Assembly: GCA_019510535.1 (NCBI GenBank)
Contig: JAEKKE010000331.1
Span: 1 to 10,006, forward strand
Direction: 5' to 3'
Length of the DNA stretch: 10,006 nucleotides
Source of the DNA: Acidobacteriota bacterium
Lineage (GTDB): Bacteria > Acidobacteriota > Terriglobia > Terriglobales > Acidobacteriaceae
Part shown: positions 1 to 5,202 of the stretch, one piece after another
Numbering within the stretch: the stretch's first letter is position 1
Layout: the number at the start of each line of letters is the position of its first letter
Program-made: the position numbers and the translations under genes
The notes under the pieces: model-generated
The model's database searches: none
The model's input: only the letters and a program-made list of their open reading frames with translations
Told to the model about the DNA's origin: nothing

Positions 1-844
1 CCTCAAGCTCGTTCCAGTGTTCGTGCTGAAGCGCGCTTGCAGACCACATGACGCGGAAGGCCCGGTTGAAAGAAAGAAAGGCTTCCAGCATGTACTGCTC
101 TCCCCAGAAGCAGAGATTGGTCATCACGAACTTCTGCGGGTAGTCGAATGGCGTAAAGATGTCGTGCAGGTGAACCAGGACACCTTCGGCGAGCTCAGGC
201 AGGATGCGCAGGCATTCATAGAGGACATCGCTGTCGACCGAGACCACATGCGTGGAATCGATGAAGAGGATATCGCCAGCTTCGAGCTGATGAAAGAACT
301 CAAGTGGGACCTGTTGTACCGGCTTTTCGATCAACTGAGTCAGGCCGTCGATGCCATGTTTGAGATAGGGTGCCGGATGCGGTTCGATGCTGATCAACTC
401 ACCCGGAAAGCCGTCTTTTCGATTGGCACGCAAGGCAGCGGCGAGCACCATCGTGGTGTTTCCACTGCCGATCTCGATAATGCGGTGGGGCTTGTTGCGG
501 CGTACGAAGGCATACGCAATCTCTGCGTCCACATGTTCGAAGAAGCCGTTGTTGAAGTGAAACGAGCGATGTCCGTTGTTGGAGATCGAGCTCTCAGGGA
601 ACTTACACTCGGCGAGATAGGGCGCCAGATCGTGCTGCAGCCGTTGTATTTGCTCGTCGAAACGAAAGTCGATGCCGCTACAGGGACGGCGTTCCTTCCA
701 GTCCTTACCGCGGAAGGAGTCCAGGTCCGGAACGGGAAAGTAGAAGTGTGAGGGAGTGACGCTAACGTGCAGACCGCTCTGAAGGGCGTGAAATAACGAG
801 GAGAGCGTTGTCCGTACAGACGGACTGCGCATGATGCGATTCAC
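1..844 (-). CDS. Class I SAM-dependent methyltransferase, 3' end cut off by the window
   Basis: The minus strand is open from 844 to the left edge, giving 281 complete codons of a soluble protein. The Rossmann SAM-binding motif I is visible as IIEIGSGNTT (about residues 122-131). It is followed by an acidic strand end ISIEPHP and later DILFIDSTH and VHLHDIFTPFDYP, the pattern of Methyltransf_24-type class I methyltransferases. I prefer the GTG start at 844-842 because a strong ribosome binding site, GGAGG at 857-853, sits 8 bases upstream. The in-frame ATG at 832-830 lies 20 bases from it. The substrate cannot be read from the sequence. Neighbouring genes of this family often modify sugars or cell-surface compounds, but nothing here shows that. 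The C-terminus is missing. A 244-codon open frame on the opposite strand is only its shadow. Confidence 0.85.
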   Translation of the reverse strand, partial: MNRIMRSPSVRTTLSSLFHALQSGLHVSVTPSHFYFPVPDLDSFRGKDWKERRPCSGIDFRFDEQIQRLQHDLAPYLAECKFPESSISNNGHRSFHFNNGFFEHVDAEIAYAFVRRNKPHRIIEIGSGNTTMVLAAALRANRKDGFPGELISIEPHPAPYLKHGIDGLTQLIEKPVQQVPLEFFHQLEAGDILFIDSTHVVSVDSDVLYECLRILPELAEGVLVHLHDIFTPFDYPQKFVMTNLCFWGEQYMLEAFLSFNRAFRVMWSASALQHEHWNELE

Positions 845-1133
845 CGGATGATCCTCCGCTGCGTGGTGATCCCGTCGCTGAGGCTCAACTGTGCGCGCGG
901 CGCGGTATCCATCAACTAATGCTTAGTTGCTCTGGATGCCTCCGGGTTTCCCCCGGGTTGCCCCAGTAGGAACGATGTCGCTACAAAACACTTTCGTATC
1001 TCGGGAAGTTCTATGGAGTGAACAGCTTCCGACATGAAGCGGCTGCAAGCAGAAGTGTGACGTGATTCCTGATCGTTTCACGGTCGTTCCGGTTACGAGC
1101 GCAACCAGAGAAGAAGAGTAGGGCTCGGAGCAC
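845..1133. other. Intergenic region upstream of the methyltransferase
   Basis: These 289 bases hold no convincing gene. A 70-codon minus-strand frame (1135-923) needs a TTG start and its composition does not look like a protein. The stretch should contain the minus-strand methyltransferase promoter, but I found no clear -35/-10 pair. The only ordered element is a perfect inverted repeat at 913-929 (CAACTAA, 3-base loop, TTAGTTG), about 70 bases upstream of the GTG start. It could be an operator or a small hairpin. Confidence 0.5.
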
Positions 1134-1185
1134 AAAAAACTCCCGTTCAGAGCAGAATTTATAGAAGCTCTGAAACGGGAGTTTT
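1134..1185 (-). terminator. Rho-independent terminator of moeZ (bidirectional shape)
   Basis: The arms ACTCCCGTTCAGAGC (1139-1153) and GCTCTGAAACGGGAGT (1167-1182) pair almost perfectly with one bulged base around a 13-base loop. On the minus strand the hairpin is followed by six T (complement of 1139-1134), a canonical intrinsic terminator 15 bases after the moeZ stop. On the plus strand it is followed by TTTTATT, so it could stop transcription in both directions. Confidence 0.9.
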
Positions 1186-1200
1186 ATTAGCAGCGAGCGC

Positions 1201-2424
1201 TTAGTACTTCGGCATGGTCGGGTCGATCTTCTCGGCCCAGGCCAGGATGCCGCCGGCGACGTTCTTTACATTCGAGAAGCCGGCAGCCTTCAGTTCGAGC
1301 GCGGCCTTTTGGCTGCGTGCGCCGGAGCGGCAGTGGAGCAGGACTTCCTTGTCCTTGTACTGCGCCAGCTCGCCGAGCTTTGAGCCGATCTCACCCAGCG
1401 GATAGAGCGGAGCTCCGAGGTTGGCGATGCGGTACTCGTGCGGCTCACGAACATCGATCAGTACGAAGTCGTCGCCGCGGTCGCGCTTGGCCTTCAGCTC
1501 TTCCACGGTGATCTGCGGAATGCCGTCCTGTACCGCGACGTCACCCACCGCTGCGTGCTGCGCCACTTCCAGCGGGCCGGTGGTCGTCGGCGGAGCGATG
1601 CCGCAGAACTGGTCGTAGTCGATCAGCTCCTTGATCTCGTGCGTTCCGCACATCGGGCACTTCGGATTCTTGCGCAGTTTCAGCGTGCGGAAGCTCATCG
1701 ACAGCGAATCCACGAGCAGCAGGCGGCCGACGAGCGGTTCGCCGATACCCAGGATCAGTTTGATGACCTCGGTAGCCTGAATCACACCGACCAGGCCGGG
1801 CAGAATGCCCAGGACGCCGCCCTCGGCGCAGGAGGGAACTAATCCGGGCGGCGGCGGCTCCGGATAGAGGCAGCGGTAGCAGGGGCCTTCCTCCGTGGCG
1901 AAGACTGAGGCCTGGCCTTCAAAGCGGAAGATCGAGCCGTAAGCATTGGGCTTGTTCAGCAGCACGCAGGCATCGTTGACCAGGTAGCGGGTCTGGAAGT
2001 TGTCAGTGCCGTCAGCAATGATGTCGTAGTCCTTGAAGATCTCAAGGGCGTTATCGCTGCGCAGCATGACGTTGTGCTTCACCACGTTCATGTATGGGTT
2101 CAGGTCTTTGAGCTTCTTCTCGGCGGAATCGACCTTCAGCTGGCCGACCGTCGAGGTCGAATGGATGATCTGCCGCTGCAGGTTGCTGGCGTCGACAACG
2201 TCAAAGTCCACCAGGCCAAGCGTGCCGATCCCGGCAGCGGCGAGGTAGTAGGCCAGCGGGGCGCCCAGGCCACCGGTGCCAACGCACAGGACCTTGGCCG
2301 CCTTCAGCTTCTGCTGGCCTTCAAAGCCCACCTCGGGCAGGATCAGGTGGCGCGAGTAGCGCGAGATTTCATCGTTCGACAGTTCCGGGAGTGCGACTTC
2401 TTTCAAATCAGGCATGGTAGGCAT
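1201..2424 (-). CDS. moeZ: MoeZ-type E1-like adenylyltransferase/sulfurtransferase (ThiF domain + rhodanese domain)
   Basis: This 407-residue cytoplasmic enzyme activates a ubiquitin-like sulfur carrier by adenylating its C-terminal glycine and then transferring sulfur. Residues about 20-270 form the ThiF/MoeB domain: nucleotide-binding GTGGLG (49-54), NLQRQ (80-84), DGTDNFQTR (138-146), the zinc pairs CYRC (182, 185) and CPMC (256, 259), and the catalytic-loop Cys199 in PSCAEGG. Residues about 303-402 form a rhodanese domain with active-site loop CRSGARS (Cys365), which would carry the persulfide. The length and order match MoeZ/MoeBR proteins rather than rhodanese-free MoeB. The start at 2424 is supported by AAGGA (2436-2432) 7 bases upstream. 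It lies 213 bases after cysO in the same direction, so CysO is the likely partner, although a role with MoaD or ThiS carriers elsewhere is possible. A terminator follows the stop. Confidence 0.93.
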   Translation of the reverse strand: MPTMPDLKEVALPELSNDEISRYSRHLILPEVGFEGQQKLKAAKVLCVGTGGLGAPLAYYLAAAGIGTLGLVDFDVVDASNLQRQIIHSTSTVGQLKVDSAEKKLKDLNPYMNVVKHNVMLRSDNALEIFKDYDIIADGTDNFQTRYLVNDACVLLNKPNAYGSIFRFEGQASVFATEEGPCYRCLYPEPPPPGLVPSCAEGGVLGILPGLVGVIQATEVIKLILGIGEPLVGRLLLVDSLSMSFRTLKLRKNPKCPMCGTHEIKELIDYDQFCGIAPPTTTGPLEVAQHAAVGDVAVQDGIPQITVEELKAKRDRGDDFVLIDVREPHEYRIANLGAPLYPLGEIGSKLGELAQYKDKEVLLHCRSGARSQKAALELKAAGFSNVKNVAGGILAWAEKIDPTMPKY

Positions 2425-2460
2425 GGTATGGTCCTTCGGGACGGCGGTGCGCCGGAGATC

Positions 2461-2500
2461 CCAAAAGCAGGTCCCTCACTGCGTTCAGGATGACAAAAAG
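2461..2500. repeat. Dispersed intergenic repeat of the GTCATCCTGA...AGGACCTG type
   Basis: Read on the minus strand, 2494-2468 gives GTCATCCTGAACGCAGTG followed by AGGGACCTG. From memory this resembles a short dispersed sequence (GTCATCCTGAGCGNAGCGAAGGACCT) seen between genes in many bacterial genomes, including Acidobacteriota. No coding frame is supported. It lies in the cysO-moeZ gap, immediately beside the palindromic element at 2525-2641. Confidence 0.55.
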
Positions 2501-2524
2501 AAAAATGTCAGAAGGGGGCGTTGT

Positions 2525-2641
2525 CTAGAGCATTTCTCCTGTTGCTGGGTATCCCGGAAGGGAGTGCAGCGGCGTTTTCATTGCGGAAAACGCCCATAGA
2601 TGCGGAATCCCTACACTACACCTACAGGAGAAATGCTCTAG
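2525..2641. repeat. 117-bp palindromic repeat element (MITE/REP-like) with 18-bp terminal inverted repeats
   Basis: CTAGAGCATTTCTCCTGT (2525-2542) and ACAGGAGAAATGCTCTAG (2624-2641) are perfect reverse complements. With a 2-base offset the pairing extends into flanking GTTGT/ACAAC. Inside is a second perfect 9-bp inverted repeat, GGCGTTTTC (2571-2579) and GAAAACGCC (2586-2594). The left half shares the core CCTGTTGCT..GGGTATCCCG with the reverse complement of the short element at 4921-4965, so the two belong to one family. The element sits between cysO and moeZ, and its right end contains the cysO stop codon. It is too short to encode a transposase. It could be a cruciform or RNA-folding element affecting moeZ expression within the operon, but that is inference. 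Confidence 0.8.
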
Positions 2642-2955
2642 CGACAACAAAGAACGCGCGAAGCGCCTACGCCTGGACGGCCAGTCCCGCCGGCGATGGA
2701 AGGAATAATGGTCAGTTCGTCGTCGGCGCTGACTGCGGAGGCCTCGGCGGCGGGCAGATAGCGGACGTCGTCATCGTTCAGGTAGACGTTGACGAAGCTG
2801 CGCAGCTTGCCATCCGGGGTGAAGAGGTGGTTCTTCAGCTCGGGATGGGCGGCGACCAGTGCATCGAGCCCGGCCTGAACCGTGGCGCCATTTACCTCCA
2901 CGGTGGCTTGCTTGTCCGTGAACGCCCGGAGCGGTGTCGGGATGTTGATCTTCAT
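2638..2955 (-). CDS. cysO: CysO-like ubiquitin-fold sulfur-carrier protein (MoaD/ThiS family) with a tail beyond Gly-Gly
   Basis: This is a 105-residue beta-grasp carrier. By eye it resembles M. tuberculosis CysO: NIPTPLRAFT at the N-terminus, SFVNVYLNDDDVRY in the middle and LTIIPSIAGG at residues 81-90. In CysO the Gly-Gly ends the protein and is converted to a thiocarboxylate by MoeZ, after which CysM adds it to an activated serine. Here 15 further residues (TGRPGVGASRVLCCR) follow, so the carrier should need proteolytic trimming. Its ATG overlaps the mec stop by 4 bases (ATGA), and GGAG stands 8 bases upstream. The stop TAG (2640-2638) lies in the end of the repeat at 2525-2641, and the last codons are the repeat's flank. 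MoaD or ThiS roles are alternatives, but the neighbours favour cysteine synthesis. Confidence 0.88.
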   Translation of the reverse strand: MKINIPTPLRAFTDKQATVEVNGATVQAGLDALVAAHPELKNHLFTPDGKLRSFVNVYLNDDDVRYLPAAEASAVSADDELTIIPSIAGGTGRPGVGASRVLCCR

Positions 2956-3407
2956 GCGTTTTCTCCAACTGCTTTTGTGATCAGAATCTCTTCCTGCTGA
3001 AAAGCCTTGTCATCTTCCGTAGTGCCGCTGAGGTGAAAGGCATTGGTCAGATTAGCCTTGCCCTTGTCGACGCTGGTGATGACGTAACAGCAGCCGAACC
3101 AGTGAGCCTCGGCGAAGTCGGTCGAAGACCACATCGCCGGATGATCCGGATGCGAGTGGTAAAAGCCCACGATGTCCAGGCCCTGTTTGCGGCCTTCGCG
3201 CTGAATCTTGATCAGCTCCATGGGGCTGATGTTGTAGCGATTGTGCGCGCTATCGGTACGGGTATTCCCGGCGCGGACAATCGCGGAGACATGGTTGCCG
3301 TCGTCTTTGGCATGGCCCAGCAGAACGCCGCAGCACTCATGGGGATACGTCTCCTCGCCATGGGCGCGGAGGGCATCGTAGTCGGCTTGTGTGATGTGGA
3401 GTTTCAT
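2952..3407 (-). CDS. mec: Mec-type JAMM/MPN+ zinc metallopeptidase acting on CysO
   Basis: A 151-residue protein of the JAB/JAMM family. The full zinc-peptidase signature is present: catalytic Glu24 in PHECCGVLLG, then HSHP (His84, His86), Ser94 and Asp97, matching HxH-x10-D with S-x2-D. In M. tuberculosis the neighbouring Mec (Rv1334) hydrolyses the CysO-cysteine adduct to free cysteine and regenerate the carrier. Related enzymes (QbsD, HcyD) trim carrier C-termini to expose Gly-Gly. The start at 3407 is chosen because the ATG overlaps the cysM TGA as ATGA and the fold begins with MKLHITQADY. The longer upstream frame to 3722 is merely open inside cysM. The stop overlaps the cysO ATG in the same way, implying translational coupling of cysM, mec and cysO. 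Confidence 0.92.
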   Translation of the reverse strand: MKLHITQADYDALRAHGEETYPHECCGVLLGHAKDDGNHVSAIVRAGNTRTDSAHNRYNISPMELIKIQREGRKQGLDIVGFYHSHPDHPAMWSSTDFAEAHWFGCCYVITSVDKGKANLTNAFHLSGTTEDDKAFQQEEILITKAVGENA

Positions 3408-4357
3408 TCCTGCCAGAACCGTTCGCTGAGATATTTGTCTGCGGAGTCGCAGAGGATGGTGACAATGATCGCCTCGCGTCCGGCGGCAACCTCTTCCTCG
3501 GCGATGTGCAGCGCCGTGGCCACATTGGCGGCCGAGGAGATACCCATCAGGATGCCCTCTTCGCGGGCAATGCGCTTTGCCATCACGTAAGCCTCTTCGG
3601 TAGAGGCTTCCACCAGGCGATCCGCAAGCTCGGGATCGTAGATCGGCGGGACGATCGCCGTCGGCATGTGCTTCAGGCCTTCGAGTCCGTTGAAGGGCGA
3701 GTCCGGCTGCATCGAGATGCACTGGATCTTCGGGTTCAGCTCGCGCAGGCGGCGCGTGGTGCCCATGAAGGTGCCGGAGGTGCCAAGCCCGGCGACGAAG
3801 TGCGTCAGACGCCCCTCGGTCTGCTGCCAGATCTCATTGGCGGTGGTCTTGTAGTGCGCCTGCCAGTTGTTATTGTTCGAGTACTGATCGGCGTAGAAGT
3901 ACTTGTCGGGCTCGGCGGCGGCCAGCTCACGTGCCTTGCGGATAGCTCCGTCGGAGCCGTCTGCCGGATCGGTCAGAACAATGTTCGCGCCATAGGCGGC
4001 CAGGATCTTCTTGCGCTCAGGCGAGGCGTTTGACGGCAGACAGAGCGTGACCGGGAAGCCCATGGCCGCGCCCAGCATGGCATAGGCGATGCCCGTGTTG
4101 CCGCTGGTAGCGTCAAGCAGGTGCTTTCCAGGAGTGAGCTTACCCTCGCGCTGTGCCGATAGAACGATATTCGAGGCGGGACGGTCTTTCACGCTGCCGC
4201 CCGGGTTCGCCCACTCGGCTTTGCCCAGCAGGACGATGCCAGGCAGCTTGGCTGTCAGGCGGTCCAGACGGACAAGCGGTGTATTCCCAACCCGATCGAG
4301 CACAGAGGTGCCCAGGATAGAGGTGTTGGCGCCGGAGATTTTGGTTTCCGTCAACAA
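3404..4357 (-). CDS. cysM: PLP-dependent cysteine synthase, CysM type (CysO-thiocarboxylate dependent)
   Basis: This fold-type II PLP enzyme of about 317 residues makes cysteine from an activated serine. Visible motifs are VGNTPLVRL, the PLP lysine in NPGGSVKDRP (Lys57), the substrate loop SGNTG (85-89), the phosphate-cradle GTSGT (192-196) and a C-terminal CDSADKYLS. The segment GLKHMPTAIVPPIYDPEL resembles ALRNM..FVPELYDPEI of M. tuberculosis CysM and lacks the GIGAGF pattern of CysK. A basic residue, Lys229, falls where I place the phosphoserine-binding Arg220, but this is an unchecked alignment by eye. The start is uncertain. The frame has no ATG. The call uses TTG at 4357; TTG at 4360 and GTG at 4303 (just before LDRVGNTP) are alternatives, and none has a strong ribosome binding site. 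It heads the mec-cysO-moeZ cluster. Confidence 0.9.
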   Translation of the reverse strand: MLTETKISGANTSILGTSVLDRVGNTPLVRLDRLTAKLPGIVLLGKAEWANPGGSVKDRPASNIVLSAQREGKLTPGKHLLDATSGNTGIAYAMLGAAMGFPVTLCLPSNASPERKKILAAYGANIVLTDPADGSDGAIRKARELAAAEPDKYFYADQYSNNNNWQAHYKTTANEIWQQTEGRLTHFVAGLGTSGTFMGTTRRLRELNPKIQCISMQPDSPFNGLEGLKHMPTAIVPPIYDPELADRLVEASTEEAYVMAKRIAREEGILMGISSAANVATALHIAEEEVAAGREAIIVTILCDSADKYLSERFWQE

Positions 4358-4437
4358 AACTCTGGTTTCCGTTCCTGTCGCGGGACTGCCCCGGGGTGGG
4401 CAGCAATATGCGACACTGTTGTTGAGTTTATCCGCTT
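4342..4437. promoter_or_regulatory. Divergent promoter region of cysM and the 132-residue gene, with a 10-bp direct repeat
   Basis: Only about 80 bases separate the divergent starts at 4357 and 4438, so both promoters should lie here or slightly inside cysM. TGGTTTCCGT occurs twice, at 4342-4351 and 4363-4372. The spacing of 21 bases, start to start, places both copies on the same face of the helix. The first copy falls in the first codons of cysM if the TTG start is used. No convincing -35/-10 pair is visible for cysM. For the plus-strand gene, GTTTAT lies only 6 bases before the ATG. Confidence 0.35.
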
Positions 4438-4836
4438 ATGGCCAGAAAGACACAGCAGCAGCCAAGGTTCGACACCGTGTTGTCCACGCTGGGGAACCAC
4501 AAGTTTGATGTTTCCGCCGGCGCCAACGGTGCAAAGCGGATCTCCAAGTACGGCTGCGCGGCCGAGATCCGTGCGGCAGCCGACGGAACCGCCGAGATTA
4601 CGGTTCGTCCGGGCTGGTTGCTGAAGAGCAATATCGCTCGCCTGGTCGACAAGGGCTACCAGAAGTTCCTGAAGGCCGGTCACACCGAGATTCCCGCCAC
4701 GGCGGATAATCTGCGCGATCTGCACCGCTTCAGCGAGGAGCTGAAGGAGTCCATGGGCGCCCTGGTCCTCTATAACGAGGCTCTGGGCACCACCAGCGAC
4801 CGCTACGTCTACGACCGCGTCCTGGGTCGCCCCTAA
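4438..4836 (+). CDS. Conserved-looking hypothetical protein, 132 residues
   Basis: I do not recognise a characterised family. The coding sequence is compact, with the codon preferences of the surrounding genes. The protein is soluble, basic at the N-terminus (MARKTQQQPRF) and has no signal peptide or membrane segment. Residues about 30-60 look like beta strands (YGCAAEIRAAADGTAEITVRP), and residues about 60-120 are predicted helical (KSNIARLVDKGYQKFLKAG and DLHRFSEELKESMG). The protein ends in a Tyr/Arg-rich tail (DRYVYDRVLGRP). No purine-rich ribosome binding site precedes the ATG. TTTATC ends 5 bases before it, so a leaderless transcript is possible. It is transcribed away from cysM and has its own terminator at 4877-4912. 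A link to sulfur metabolism would rest on proximity alone. Confidence 0.75.
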   Translation: MARKTQQQPRFDTVLSTLGNHKFDVSAGANGAKRISKYGCAAEIRAAADGTAEITVRPGWLLKSNIARLVDKGYQKFLKAGHTEIPATADNLRDLHRFSEELKESMGALVLYNEALGTTSDRYVYDRVLGRP

Positions 4837-4876
4837 GTCGACGGGACAAACGCTCGTTAAAAGCAGAGGAATTTCA

Positions 4877-4912
4877 GGCCGGCTCGCGACTGCGCGCCGG
4901 TCTTTGTGTTTT
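4877..4912 (+). terminator. Intrinsic terminator of the 132-residue gene
   Basis: GGCCGGC (4877-4883) pairs with GCCGGTC (4896-4902), seven pairs including one G-U, around a GC-rich 12-base loop. The T-rich tail TTTGTGTTTT follows. It lies 40 bases after the stop codon at 4836. Confidence 0.7.
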
Positions 4913-4920
4913 GAGGGGAC

Positions 4921-4965
4921 AGAGCATTCCCCTGCGGGATACCCAGAGCAACAGGGAAAGGCTCT
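4921..4965. repeat. Short palindromic repeat related to the element beside cysO
   Basis: AGAGCATTCCCCTG (4921-4934) and CAGGGAAAGGCTCT (4952-4965) are inverted copies with two mismatches, around an inner GGGATACCC. Its reverse complement shares CCTGTTGCT(CT)GGGTATCCCG and the AGAGC end with positions 2529-2555 of the longer element. It lies between two terminators in a gene-free stretch, the usual location of REP-like sequences. Confidence 0.7.
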
Positions 4966-5048
4966 AACGGCAGCCCCGGAGCAACTCTCACGCGCCCGCT
5001 GCGCTATCCTGGCGCCCAGGCTGCCGTAGCAAGAAACTTGTTTTAAGC

Positions 5049-5077
5049 AAAAAAAACGGCCCTCCGGGAGGAGGGCC
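5049..5077 (-). terminator. Intrinsic terminator of the OmpA-like gene
   Basis: On the minus strand, GGCCCTCC (5077-5070) and GGAGGGCC (5065-5058) form a perfect 8-bp stem with a 4-base loop, followed by GTTTTTTTT (complement of 5057-5049). This is a canonical terminator about 125 bases downstream of the OmpA-like stop codon, with no other minus-strand gene between. Confidence 0.88.
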
Positions 5078-5159
5078 AATCTGCCTTGGTTCTCTCTGGT
5101 TAGGAGAGCTTGGTGTGGACGCGCTCTTGATTGGCAGCGTTCCAACGATCCTGATGGTT

Positions 5160-5187
5160 CGCGGCGGGCTTTAGGAGCCCCGCCGCG
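5160..5187 (-). other. GC-rich hairpin in the 3' untranslated region of the OmpA-like gene
   Basis: CGCGGCGGGCT (5160-5170) and AGCCCCGCCGCG (5176-5187) pair with one bulged base around a 5-base loop. No T-tract follows on the minus strand, so it is not a complete intrinsic terminator. It may stabilise the 3' end of the mRNA. The true terminator is at 5049-5077. Confidence 0.55.
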
Positions 5188-5202
5188 CTCTGGGGGAGAG
5201 AC

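Noticed and set aside
423..440. Second TTGGCACG match to the sigma-54 consensus
   Set aside because: It lies inside the methyltransferase coding region, and the -12 element (TTGC) is absent at the required spacing.
17..751. 244-codon plus-strand open frame
   Set aside because: It is antisense to the methyltransferase, whose minus-strand translation has clear family motifs. The plus-strand product has none.
923..1135. 70-codon minus-strand frame next to the terminator
   Set aside because: It needs a TTG start inside the terminator's T-tract region. It is Ser/Thr/Cys-rich without domain features and has no ribosome binding site.
3408..3722. Upstream extension of mec as a 256-residue protein
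   Set aside because: The extra 105 residues are the shadow of cysM in another frame. The JAMM domain begins at the ATG at 3407, which overlaps the cysM stop.
4351..5145. 264-codon minus-strand frame
   Set aside because: It crosses two terminators and a repeat and is antisense to the 4438-4836 gene. Its composition is not protein-like.
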